Assembly: GCA_963765625.1 (NCBI GenBank)
Contig: CAVXXD010000015.1
Span: 62,001-126,000, forward strand
Length of the DNA stretch: 64,000 nucleotides
DNA from: CAVXXD01 sp963765625
GTDB lineage: Bacteria > Actinomycetota > Geothermincolia > Geothermincolales > Geothermincolaceae
Direction of reading: 5' to 3'
Positions within the stretch are counted from its first letter, which is position 1; each line of letters starts with the position of its first letter. Shown here in pieces: positions 43,475 to 51,935 of this stretch. A model generated the notes under the pieces. That model saw only the letters and a list, made by a program, of their open reading frames with translations, made no database searches and had not been told where the DNA came from. Position numbers and translations under genes: made by a program.

Positions 43475-44264
43475 TGCTCCCGCCCCCTTCCTGCATCTCT
43501 CCCGGTTCGACCCCCAGGTAGGCTTCGATAACCCTGGGGTCGTCTCTGACCTCATCCGGTGATCCTTCCGCGATGACCTGTCCGTAGTCGAGCACCAGTA
43601 CCTCATCCGATACGCGCATCACCAGTCCCATGTTGTGCTCCACCAGCAGGATTGTCACGCCCATCTCCCTTATCTTGAAGATAAGCTCCTTGAGTTCATC
43701 TATCTCATAGGTGTTGAGCCCTGCCGCGGGCTCATCCAGCAGGATCAGCTTGGGCTGGGTAGCCATGGCGCGCGCCAGTTCAAGCAACCGCTGTTGTCCG
43801 AAAGGAAGGGTGTCGGCTACCTTCTCCGACTGGAGACCGAGGCCTACCATGTCCAGAAAGCTCCTTGACTCTTCGCGGATGGAGACTTCTTCTCTGCGGG
43901 ACCGCGGCAGCCGCAGCCCTACTGAAGTGAACTCGCTGCGTGACTGAACATGCCTTCCCACCATTACATTTTCCAGCACGGTCATGTCCCCGAACAGTTG
44001 GATGGTCTGAAAGGTCCTGGCCATTCCCGATGCACTCACCCTGAAAGGCTTTTTTCCGGTTATCTCAGTATTCTCAAACCAGATCCTGCCCGACGTCAAC
44101 GGCTGGATCCCGGTTAGCAAGTCGAAGAGAGTGGTTTTTCCCGCTCCGTTCGGGCCTATGATAGCTTTTATGCTGCCACTCTCAACGCTGAAACTTACAT
44201 CGTTTACGGCGGCCAGCCCGCCAAAGACCTTGGTCAGGGCATCCGCCTTCAGCAAATGCTCCAC
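43467..44264 (-). CDS. livG: Liv-type ABC transporter ATP-binding protein LivG
   Basis: The 265-residue ATPase has Walker A GPNGAGKTT, the LivG-type GMARTFQTIQLF, LPFGQQRLLELARA in place of the usual signature LSGGQ (a common LivG variation), and Walker B LILLDEPAAGLN. It pairs with LivF. The start ATG at 44264 follows livM by 1 base, so all subunits come from one message. Confidence 0.93.
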   Translation of the reverse strand: MEHLLKADALTKVFGGLAAVNDVSFSVESGSIKAIIGPNGAGKTTLFDLLTGIQPLTSGRIWFENTEITGKKPFRVSASGMARTFQTIQLFGDMTVLENVMVGRHVQSRSEFTSVGLRLPRSRREEVSIREESRSFLDMVGLGLQSEKVADTLPFGQQRLLELARAMATQPKLILLDEPAAGLNTYEIDELKELIFKIREMGVTILLVEHNMGLVMRVSDEVLVLDYGQVIAEGSPDEVRDDPRVIEAYLGVEPGEMQEGGGSSA

Positions 44265-44265
44265 A

Positions 44266-45363
44266 TCAAGCCCCCCCTTCTTTACCGATAGGGTTGGTGA
44301 AGGGGTTCTTGCGGTGCTTGAACAGGTCGCTGATACCCTTGGTGAGCCCCGAGGGCATCAGTATCATCACCAGGATCAGGGCGGCACCAAAGATGATGTT
44401 TTCGGCGTTGGTGCTCATCTCGCCGCTCTTACTGCCGAACCAGGTGGGGGCGGCCTGCACCAGCTTGGGAAGAAGCACCACGAAAGCCGCTCCCGCCATG
44501 GATCCCCAGATACTGGCCATCCCTCCTATAACCACCATCACCAGGAGCTTAATGGACAGGTTGAAATCGAAGCCTGAAGGCGTGATGAGTCCCTGCAGGT
44601 GAGCGAAGATCGCTCCTGCCAGCCCGGCATAGGCCGCTGAAAGCGCGAAGACCTTGATCTTGTATCGGGAGGTGTCTATGGCCAGGGTCTCCGCGGCGAC
44701 TTCTGAGTGGTGCAGCGCCCTAAGCGCCCTTCCCGGCCTGGAAAACACCAGGTTGCGAGAGAACAACAGCACCAGCAGGACGATTATCCATATGAAGTAA
44801 AACTCCGGTTTCCAGTAATAGTCCGGCTTGACCCCGGTGAGGCGCAATCCGGGTATAGGCAGCTTGGGTATGTCGCGCAACCCGGTGTTGCCAAAGGTCA
44901 GCCAGCTCATCTCACGCAGGCAGATGAAAATGATAATAGCGAAGGCCAGCGTAGCCATGGCCAGATAATGCCCCTTGAGGCGCAGCACCGGCGCGATTAT
45001 CAGGGCAATGGCTACGGTTATGACCACCGCGGCGGGAATGGAGAGATATACGGGAACGCCCGCCCGTACCGCCAGCAGTGCCGAAGCAAATGCCCCGATT
45101 CCCATGAAAGCTCCGTGACCCAGGGATATCTGCCCGGCATAACCCACCAGCAGGTTCAACCCAACGGCCACGATGGTGAAGAGCCCGATCAGCCTCATCT
45201 GTTCGAGGAGGTTGACATGGAGCGACGTCCGCAAGGGTTTCTCCCACAGCGGAAAAGTAGCCAGAAAGACCAACAGAATCATGAGGGGGGCATATTTCTT
45301 CAGCAGGGCCAAGGCCCTGCCCCTTTTGTTCACGGCGCCGTCGGAGCCGGTGCTGCCGTTCAT
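44266..45363 (-). CDS. livM: Liv-type ABC transporter permease LivM
   Basis: A 365-residue membrane protein with about eight to ten hydrophobic segments. The family sequence VGLNLLVGYAGQISLGHGAF is seen as GYAGQISLGHGAFMGIGAF. AVRAGVPVYLS, RALRALHHSEVAAETLAID and the ATPase-contact region follow. It forms the channel with LivH. The start overlaps the livH stop by 4 bases (ATGA). Confidence 0.93.
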   Translation of the reverse strand: MNGSTGSDGAVNKRGRALALLKKYAPLMILLVFLATFPLWEKPLRTSLHVNLLEQMRLIGLFTIVAVGLNLLVGYAGQISLGHGAFMGIGAFASALLAVRAGVPVYLSIPAAVVITVAIALIIAPVLRLKGHYLAMATLAFAIIIFICLREMSWLTFGNTGLRDIPKLPIPGLRLTGVKPDYYWKPEFYFIWIIVLLVLLFSRNLVFSRPGRALRALHHSEVAAETLAIDTSRYKIKVFALSAAYAGLAGAIFAHLQGLITPSGFDFNLSIKLLVMVVIGGMASIWGSMAGAAFVVLLPKLVQAAPTWFGSKSGEMSTNAENIIFGAALILVMILMPSGLTKGISDLFKHRKNPFTNPIGKEGGA

Positions 45364-46268
45364 ACCCTCACCTTCTCCCTGCCGCCTAGTATGCCTTGAG
45401 GCCTGAAAAGAAGTACCAGGATAAGCAGCAGCGCGGTGACGGCCTTACCGTAACCGGATGAGATCTTCAGCGCGCCGGACAGACCAACGATCAATTGCTC
45501 GAGGACGCCAACTATCAGCCCTCCGAGCACGGCCCCGAAGGTGTTCCCAAGGCCACCCACCACGGCGGCGGTAAAGCCGCTGACTCCGAGCAGGAGCCCC
45601 ATGTCGTAACTGGCCACACCGCCGTTGATAAACCCGGCCGCTCCTGCCAGCGCGGCCGATATCATGAAGGCATACAGGGACATGCGGGAGACGTTGACCC
45701 CTACCAGGCTGGCAGCCTGCTGGTTGATGGAGCAGGCTCGCATGGCTTTACCGCTCCTGGTTCGGGAAAAGAAAAAATAGGTCAGCGAAACGGCAACGAT
45801 CGTCAGGAGAAAAATCCAGGCCAGCTGGGAACGGACGGTCATCTCCCAGCTGCTGCCCTTGAAGAAGGTCAGGCTGGCCTGGGTTATCTGTGGGACGCTG
45901 TAAGCTTCTTCCGGCCAGAAGGCGCGCGCAATGGCCTTTAAAAGAATGGATGCGCCTATGGTGGCGATGATGACGTTGATGAGCTGTGCCCGCCTCAAGG
46001 GAAACACCACCAGCCTCTCCATGGTCCCTCCGATAATGGCGGTACCAGCCACGGCAAGCAGGCCGGCCAACAGTACCGGCAGGCCGAAGCTGTCAGAAAA
46101 TGCGTATGCCAGGAGGGCCCCGAAAGTGGCGAATTCCCCCTGGGCGAAGTTTATCACCCCGGTCGAGCTGTAGATAATGTTGAATCCCATGGCCAGGAGC
46201 ACGTAAATGCAGCCTATGGCCAGGCCATTGGTCAGATATTGCGGCAAACTATGGATGAAGTTGTTCAA
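45360..46268 (-). CDS. livH: Liv-type ABC transporter permease LivH
   Basis: The 302-residue protein has about eight membrane segments with family motifs GLAIGCIYVLLAMGFNIIY, quoted as LAMGFNIIYSSTGVINFAQGE, and RACSINQQAASLVGVN in the ATPase-contact loop. It is preceded by a 154-base gap after livK that holds a hairpin, which could lower expression of the membrane and ATPase genes relative to the binding protein. Confidence 0.93.
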   Translation of the reverse strand: MNNFIHSLPQYLTNGLAIGCIYVLLAMGFNIIYSSTGVINFAQGEFATFGALLAYAFSDSFGLPVLLAGLLAVAGTAIIGGTMERLVVFPLRRAQLINVIIATIGASILLKAIARAFWPEEAYSVPQITQASLTFFKGSSWEMTVRSQLAWIFLLTIVAVSLTYFFFSRTRSGKAMRACSINQQAASLVGVNVSRMSLYAFMISAALAGAAGFINGGVASYDMGLLLGVSGFTAAVVGGLGNTFGAVLGGLIVGVLEQLIVGLSGALKISSGYGKAVTALLLILVLLFRPQGILGGREKVRV

Positions 46269-46364
46269 AACGTCTTCTCCGGCTTATATTGCTAGCAGAA
46301 TCACGGATAATATGATAACCATAAGGCCCTTCCGCCACAACCCGCTCACGCTACTCCAAAGTAA

Positions 46365-46399
46365 GAAGCCGGGACGCATCCAGCGCGTCCCGGCCTTCT
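46365..46399 (-). terminator. Hairpin between livK and livH
   Basis: A 10-bp stem GCCGGGACGC/GCGTCCCGGC with a 7-base loop, bordered on both sides by AGAAG/CTTCT that extend it. On the plus strand it ends in CTTTTT; on the minus strand the T run is weak (TTCTTACTTT). It more likely works as a partial terminator or 3' mRNA stabiliser for livK than a full stop. Confidence 0.65.
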
Positions 46400-46422
46400 T
46401 TTTATCGGACGACTGGTTCAGG

Positions 46423-47604
46423 TTACTTGATGTTGGTCCACTTCCCGTCGACGATCTCTACCATGGTCAGGTCCTGTATGGTCAGGCCATTGTGGTTCTC
46501 GGAGGTGTAGTTGAAGGTGCCGGCGGTCCCGACCAGGCCCCTGGTTCCCTCGATGGCATCACGAAGTTCGGCGGAGGTGGGGTTGTCAGCGGTCCTCTCC
46601 AGGGCGCTCTGGAGGATGAGCATGGCGTCCCAACCGTGCCCTGCGAAGGTGTTGGCCTTGCTGCCCGTTTTAGCCTGATAATCCTCGTTGAAGTTCTTTA
46701 CCAGTTCGTACTGCTCGGAGGCGGGGTCCAGAGCATCTTCCCAGACCAGCATCTTGCCGGCGGGGAAGACGACGCCGTTGGCGGCATCACCGGCCAGTTC
46801 GATGAACTTGGCGTTGGCTATGCCGTGGCTGCCGATGAAGGGGATGGTGATGCCCATGGACTTGGCGGCTTTGGCGGCGATGGCCGGGCCGGGGTTGGTA
46901 CCCCAGACGACCAGTACCTCGGGGTTGGAGCCCATGATGTTGGTGAGGTGCGTGTTCATGGCTTCCTCGGTGTCCTTGGAGTCATATGCCTCGCTGACGA
47001 CGATCTCCACGCCATAGCCGGGGGCGAGTTCGGTCATGACCCGCTTGCCGTCGGTCCCGAAGGCGTTGCTGTCGTAGAGGATAGCGACCTTGGTCTTCTT
47101 GAGCACATCCTTGATGTAGAGGAGGGCGCGTTCCGCTGCCAGGGCGTCGGTGGGGGGAGTGCGGAATACCCACTCGTACTTGTCGGCGGTGATGGAGTTA
47201 CCCGCGGCCATGGAGACCAGCGGGACCTCGGCCTTGACGGTGGCGTCCTTCATGGCCAGGGTGGTGGTGGTGCCGCTGGAGCCAACGACGGCGATTACGC
47301 CCTCGGACAGCAGTTCGTTGGTCTTCTCGAGCGCTATGTTGGTATCCGAAGCGTCATCCTTGATGGTTACTTCCAGCAGGTGGCCGTTGATGCCGCCCTC
47401 AGCGTTGATCTGCTCGACGAAGAGGTTTATGCTGTCAAGCTCCGCTTTGCCCAGTGGCTCGTTGGCGCCGCTGGCGGAGAGGACTACGCCGATCTTGTAG
47501 GGTTCTTTGCTAGTGGTCTCCTCATCTCCGCAGCCTGAGAGGAAGGGGATGCAGAGAGCTATCGCGAGAGCGATAGTTATTCCGATGATCAGTCTCTTTT
47601 TCAA
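46423..47604 (-). CDS. livK: Liv-type ABC transporter substrate-binding lipoprotein
   Basis: The signal peptide has a basic start (LKKR), a hydrophobic core and the lipobox LSGC, so the protein should be a lipoprotein. The mature part is a type I periplasmic binding protein fold (IGVVLSASGANEPLGKAELDSI is typical; also GSSGTTTTLAMKD). Ligands of this family include leucine/isoleucine/valine, amides and urea; the ligand here is not established. I chose TTG at 47604 behind GAAAGGGTG; GTG at 47613 and TTG at 47631 are other possible starts. It begins the liv operon, 189 bases after hisF. Confidence 0.9.
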   Translation of the reverse strand: MKKRLIIGITIALAIALCIPFLSGCGDEETTSKEPYKIGVVLSASGANEPLGKAELDSINLFVEQINAEGGINGHLLEVTIKDDASDTNIALEKTNELLSEGVIAVVGSSGTTTTLAMKDATVKAEVPLVSMAAGNSITADKYEWVFRTPPTDALAAERALLYIKDVLKKTKVAILYDSNAFGTDGKRVMTELAPGYGVEIVVSEAYDSKDTEEAMNTHLTNIMGSNPEVLVVWGTNPGPAIAAKAAKSMGITIPFIGSHGIANAKFIELAGDAANGVVFPAGKMLVWEDALDPASEQYELVKNFNEDYQAKTGSKANTFAGHGWDAMLILQSALERTADNPTSAELRDAIEGTRGLVGTAGTFNYTSENHNGLTIQDLTMVEIVDGKWTNIK

Positions 47605-47745
47605 TCCGTTCACCCTTTCGTCAATTCCCAACCGTTATTCGATATTCAAACAAGGCCAGTAACGAAACGCTATCACCTCCCTGCATTCGCGCATCGTCAA
47701 CCCAAAGAAGATGTGCAAGTAATTACTGCCGGTAAACAAAATATT

Positions 47746-47773
47746 AGTATATTTGGATTCAAAAATTATGCAA
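47746..47773 (-). promoter_or_regulatory. Candidate promoter of the liv operon
   Basis: TTGCAT (47773-47768), a 16-base spacer and TATACT (47751-47746) on the minus strand. A short hairpin (GCCCT...AGGGC, about 47772-47787) after hisF overlaps its -35. The rest of the 189-base gap is AT-rich with no T-box or other riboswitch seen. Confidence 0.5.
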
Positions 47774-47793
47774 GCCCTGTCGAGAGGGCATGT

Positions 47794-48552
47794 TCAAAGG
47801 CGCATGCTTACGCCGTGTGAAGAGAGGAAGCTCTTGGCTTCGGCGATGCTGTATTCGCCGTAATGGAATATTGACGCGGCGAGCACGGCGTCCGCTCCGG
47901 CCTGCTCGATCACATCGAGAAGGTGCTCCAGTGTCCCCGCGCCCCCCGAGGCTATGACCGGGATGCCCACGGCTTCGCATATAGCCCTGGTGAGAGGGAT
48001 GTCGTAGCCGTCCTTGGTCCCGTCCCTGTCCATGCTGGTAAGAAGGATCTCTCCCGCTCCTCGCTTTTCCATTTCGCGAGCCCATTCCACGGCGTCCAAA
48101 CCGGTCGGTTTTCTTCCCCCGTTTATATAGACTTCCCAGGTGCCGCCGCCGCGTGACTTGGCGTCTATGGCTACGACGATGCACTGGGAGCCGAAGGCCA
48201 GGGCCCCCTCGGTCACTATGCCAGGGTTGGCGATGGCCGCGGTGTTGAGTGATACCTTGTCCGCCCCGGTCGCGACCATGCGGCGGATGTCGTCGAGGTT
48301 CCTGATGCCACCCCCTACCGTGAAAGGGATGAACACCTCCTCGGCTACATGCGACGCCATTTCAAAGACAAGATCCCTGCGTTCGTGCGAGGCGGTGATG
48401 TCCAGAAATACCAGCTCATCCGCGCCCTCGGCGTCGTAGAGCGCACCCATCTCCACCGGGTCTCCGGCATCTCTCAAGTCGATGAAATTGATTCCTTTGA
48501 CCACCCGCCCCTTGTCCACGTCAAGGCAGGGTATTATACGTTTGGACAGCAA
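47794..48552 (-). CDS. hisF: Imidazole glycerol phosphate synthase subunit HisF
   Basis: HisF is the cyclase half of the HisHF complex, which takes ammonia from HisH. The 252-residue barrel has the catalytic aspartates in CLDVDKGRVVKG and VVAIDAKS, phosphate loops GGGIR and ASGGAG, and TSMDRDGTKDGYD. It starts 4 bases after hisA. In most his operons hisI follows; here the liv genes lie in between. Confidence 0.96.
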   Translation of the reverse strand: MLSKRIIPCLDVDKGRVVKGINFIDLRDAGDPVEMGALYDAEGADELVFLDITASHERRDLVFEMASHVAEEVFIPFTVGGGIRNLDDIRRMVATGADKVSLNTAAIANPGIVTEGALAFGSQCIVVAIDAKSRGGGTWEVYINGGRKPTGLDAVEWAREMEKRGAGEILLTSMDRDGTKDGYDIPLTRAICEAVGIPVIASGGAGTLEHLLDVIEQAGADAVLAASIFHYGEYSIAEAKSFLSSHGVSMRL

Positions 48553-48556
48553 GCCC

Positions 48557-49291
48557 TCACCCCGTCTCCAGCTCCAGTGCTTCCGCCAGATCGATGTTCC
48601 CGTTGTAGAGGGCTTTCCCCACGATGGCTCCGACTATGCCGTCATCGGCTAGTTCCCTGAGCTCGCGCAGATCGGACATCGTCGCAACGCCTCCGGAGGC
48701 GATTACTTCAAGGCCGCTGGCCCCCGTCAGCTTGAGCAGCCCTTGCGGGTCTATCCCCTCAAGGGTGCCGTCACGCTCTATGTCCGTCACTACGACCCGC
48801 TCAAGCCCCGCCTCGCGCCATTCTTCAAGCATCCGTGATACGTCACGCTCATCTTCCTTCACCCACCCTTCCAGTGCCGCCTTTCCCTTGCGCAGGTCGA
48901 GCCCGGCAACAACACGACCCGGGTGACTTTGCACCGCTTCCCGCAGCAGGCCGGGTTCGGTGACGGCCTTGGTCCCCAGGACCACACGCGAGATTCCCCG
49001 GGAGAGGTACTCGCTGATGGTTTCGAGGTCGCGTATCCCCCCTCCAAGCTGGATAGGTATGTCCATCTCCTTTGCCATTCTTATCACGACATCCCGGTTG
49101 ACCGGCTTGCCGGTCCTGGCCCCGTCAAGGTCGACGACGTGCAGCCTCCCGGCTCCCAGCGACATCCATCTCCTGGCTGCATCCAGGGGATCGTCGTGGT
49201 AGACGGTCACCCTTGAAAATTCGCCTTTTACCAGGCGTACGCACCTGCCTTCCTGGATGTCGATGGCCGGGTAGATGTGAAAAACGGTCAT
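48557..49291 (-). CDS. hisA: ProFAR isomerase HisA
   Basis: HisA opens the ribose ring of ProFAR by an Amadori rearrangement. The 244-residue barrel has YPAIDIQEGRCVRLVKG with the catalytic Asp, LGGGIRDLETI, GTKAVTEP and VVTDIERDGTLEG with the second catalytic Asp. In some actinobacteria this protein (PriA) also serves tryptophan synthesis; that cannot be judged here. The start overlaps the hisH stop by 4 bases (ATGA). Confidence 0.95.
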   Translation of the reverse strand: MTVFHIYPAIDIQEGRCVRLVKGEFSRVTVYHDDPLDAARRWMSLGAGRLHVVDLDGARTGKPVNRDVVIRMAKEMDIPIQLGGGIRDLETISEYLSRGISRVVLGTKAVTEPGLLREAVQSHPGRVVAGLDLRKGKAALEGWVKEDERDVSRMLEEWREAGLERVVVTDIERDGTLEGIDPQGLLKLTGASGLEVIASGGVATMSDLRELRELADDGIVGAIVGKALYNGNIDLAEALELETG

Positions 49292-49908
49292 GCCGCCTCC
49301 TCTCCCGCCAACCTGCCGAAGTCGCGCAAAATGGCCAGGCCGGCCCGGGAACTCTTCTCGGGGTGGAACTGAAAGCCCGAGAGGTTGTCTTTTTCGACCC
49401 CTGAAGCGAAGGGTATGCCGTACTCTGTCTCCGTCAGCACCTGGGCCGAGTCACCCGGATCCACATAGAAGGAGTGGACGAAGTAGAAGAAGCCTCCTTC
49501 GTTCTCCGTCCCCATCAGGGCGGACTCCTTCTTGAGATGGATGGAGTTCCAGCCCATGTGGGGGACCTTGAGCCCATTGGCCGGCAGCCGCCTGACTGTT
49601 CCGGCCAGCACGCCCAGGCCCGGCTGTTCTCCACCTTCTTCGCTTCCTTCAAAGAGAACCTGGTACCCCAGGCAGATCCCCATGAAAGGAAGGCCCGCAT
49701 CGATCCGCTCGACGATCAGGGTGTCCAGTCCGGAGCGTCGCAGCGCCCGCATGGCATCGTCGAACGCCCCGACTCCCGGAAGCACCAGGCCCCGCGCTTT
49801 CTTCAAGGTAGTGACGTCCGAGGTGGCACGTGCCTCCATGCCCAGGTGCTGGAAGGCCTTCTCGACGCTGCGGAGATTTCCGCGCCCGTAGTCGATTATC
49901 CCTATCAC
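49288..49908 (-). CDS. hisH: Imidazole glycerol phosphate synthase glutaminase subunit HisH
   Basis: HisH releases ammonia from glutamine for HisF. The class I amidotransferase triad is present in the 206-residue protein: the nucleophile in GICLGYQVLF (Met is more usual than Tyr), and His and Glu in FQFHPEKS. IIDYGRGNLRSV and LPGVGAFDDAM begin the fold. It lies 9 bases after hisB. Confidence 0.95.
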   Translation of the reverse strand: MIGIIDYGRGNLRSVEKAFQHLGMEARATSDVTTLKKARGLVLPGVGAFDDAMRALRRSGLDTLIVERIDAGLPFMGICLGYQVLFEGSEEGGEQPGLGVLAGTVRRLPANGLKVPHMGWNSIHLKKESALMGTENEGGFFYFVHSFYVDPGDSAQVLTETEYGIPFASGVEKDNLSGFQFHPEKSSRAGLAILRDFGRLAGEEAA

Positions 49909-49917
49909 GATCCGCCC

Positions 49918-50505
49918 CTAGGCCAGGGTGCCCTTGGTGGAAGGCGGCTCTTCGGCCCCGGGCTCGACGCTGAGGGACATGCGCAGAGCGAGCCCGACCC
50001 CTTTGAAGACCGACTCCAGTATGTGGTGGGGATTCTCCCCCGCCAGCAGGTCGATGTGGAGTGTCATGCCGGCCTGGTTGACCAGTGCCTGGAAGAACTC
50101 CCGGGCGCACAGGGGGTCGAAACCGTTGATGGACTCGACCGGCAGCTGAACTCGCCAGGCCAGGTATGGTCTCCCGCTGAAGTCCAGGGCCACCCGGGCC
50201 AGGCTTTCATCCATGGGCGTGAGCGAGAACCCGTAGCGGCGGATGCCGCGCTTGTCCCCCGCTGCCGTCTTCAGGGATTCTCCCACGCAGAGACCGGTGT
50301 CCTCAACCGTATGATGCTGATCGACTTCCAGGTCGCCTTGGGCTTCGAGGTCCAAGGACATCCCGCCGTGAAAAGCCATCAGGACCAGCATGTGGTCGAA
50401 GAAAGGGATGCCTGTGACGACCTCGGGGGTTTCCCGGCCGTCCAGGTCCAGGGCCACCCTGATTCGCGTCTCTTTCGTCTCCCTTATCGTCTCCGCTCTT
50501 CTCAT
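49918..50505 (-). CDS. hisB: Imidazoleglycerol-phosphate dehydratase
   Basis: The 195-residue monofunctional dehydratase has the metal-binding histidine motifs DQHHTVEDTG and NPHHILES, with GIPFFDHML and DFSGRPYL. No phosphatase domain is fused. It lies 31 bases after hisD. The aminotransferase gene hisC often found between hisD and hisB is missing, so that step must be encoded elsewhere. Confidence 0.95.
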   Translation of the reverse strand: MRRAETIRETKETRIRVALDLDGRETPEVVTGIPFFDHMLVLMAFHGGMSLDLEAQGDLEVDQHHTVEDTGLCVGESLKTAAGDKRGIRRYGFSLTPMDESLARVALDFSGRPYLAWRVQLPVESINGFDPLCAREFFQALVNQAGMTLHIDLLAGENPHHILESVFKGVGLALRMSLSVEPGAEEPPSTKGTLA

Positions 50506-50536
50506 TTCTTTCCTTTCAGGTGCCCCCTCGTCCGGC

Positions 50537-51840
50537 TCAGTCTCTCGGTGGGTTGTTTCTCCTGTTCAGGCTGAGCCAGTGAGCCGAAAGCCCTTCGGCT
50601 CCAGCCACCGTTTCCACGCTCTTCTCCAGCTTCCGGTTGGTCCTGTAGTTGGAGAAGATGACGTTGGTATATTTTACAAAGTCGTATGCGCCCAGTGGTG
50701 ACGCAAAACGCGCATTGCCACCGGTTGGCAGGATATGGTTCGTACCGACTATGTAATCCCCCAGGGATACCGGTGAATCGTTCCCGAGAAAGATGGCGCC
50801 GGCGTGTCGAATGCCGTTGACCCGGCTGTGAAAGTCCTCGGTGTAGAGTTCGACGTGTTCCGGGGCCAGGAGGTTTATGAGCTCGACGCCCTGGTCCAGA
50901 TCGTCCAGCTTTACGCCGACACAGTTCTCCACCGCGTCACGTCTTCGCTCCGGGGTGGTAAAGATGTAGGATGGCCTGCCGGTCGACCTCACTGGAGACC
51001 TTGCCCAGGAGAAGCTCGTCGTTACTGATCAATATGGACATGGCCCCCGACCCGTGTTCCGACTGGGCCAGGAGGTCCAGGGCCAGTATATCCGGCCTGG
51101 CTCGCGAGTCCGCCAGCACGGCCAGTTCCGAAGGGCCCGCGAAGAAGTCGACTCCAACCACTCCGAACAACTCCATCTTGGCCAGTGAAACGTAGAGGTT
51201 TCCCGGACCGACGATCTTGTCTACGGGCTTGATGCTTTCCGTGCCATAGGCCATCGCCCCCACGGCCTGAGCCCCTCCAATCCGGTACACTTCCGTGACT
51301 TTAAGCAGCCCCAGGACATAGAGGAGATTCGGGTCAATGACTCCGTCGCGCCCGGGTGGCGTGCACACGGCGATATCGTGCACCCCGGCTACCCGCGCCG
51401 GCACTACGGCCATTACCGCAGTCGATGGATACAGGGCGTTTCCGCCGGGCACATAGACGCCAACCCGCTGAAGCGGTTTGGCTACCTGTCCGACGCGGGC
51501 TCCATCCTCGGTGTCGAGAAACCATGACTCAGGCACCTGTTTGCGGTGGAAAGCGGTAACGTTCCTGATCATCAGCTTTACGGCCGACGCAAAGTCGGGG
51601 CTTACCGCTTCTGCGCGCTGCTTCCAGTTCGCCCGCCGTCACCCTCAATCCCACAGAAGAAAGGTCAACGCCGTCATATTCCCTGGTCAGACGGAGATAG
51701 CGTCGTCTCCTTCCTGGCGGACCGAGGCCAGGATAGCGCGCACGCGTTCACGCGCTTCACCGTGATCCGGACCTTTTCCGGACAGTTCACGCTGGAGATT
51801 TACCAGACTGCCATATTCTTCCAGATCGGATTATCCGCAA
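50537..51840 (-). CDS. hisD: Histidinol dehydrogenase (about four apparent frameshifts)
   Basis: HisD oxidises histidinol to histidine in two NAD steps with a zinc ion. Conserved regions are all present but spread over three frames: VYVPGGNALYPS, IGGAQAVGAMAYG, KIVGPGNLYV, GVDFFAGPSE, LLAQSEHGSGAM, LAPEHVEL and LGDYIVGTNHILPT. Breaks lie near 51820, 51697, 51608 and 50955. The repaired protein is about 434 residues, the usual length. The start is taken as TTG at 51840 behind GGAGGAG. This is the first gene of the his operon, with a promoter candidate at 51872-51901. Confidence 0.92.
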
Positions 51841-51871
51841 CTGCGATCTCCTCCTCTGCCGTCGCAGGAAT

Positions 51872-51901
51872 AGTATACGGCATCAAGCAGGTGCGTGTTA
51901 A
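51872..51901 (-). promoter_or_regulatory. Candidate promoter of the his operon
   Basis: TTAACA (51901-51896), an 18-base spacer and TATACT (51877-51872), each 5 of 6 to consensus, on the minus strand in the 95-base gap between dnaE and hisD. The leader would be about 25 bases, so there is no room for a his leader peptide. Confidence 0.5.
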
Positions 51902-51935
51902 GTCGCGGAGCTGTGGTTTTAAGCCGTTTACGGGG

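Noticed and set aside
46207..47538. 443-residue plus-strand open frame opposite livK
   Set aside because: Antisense shadow; Gly/Asp-rich low-complexity product with no motif.
47605..47793. T-box or amino-acid riboswitch before livK
   Set aside because: No T-box consensus or other recognisable aptamer element was seen; only a promoter candidate and a short hairpin.
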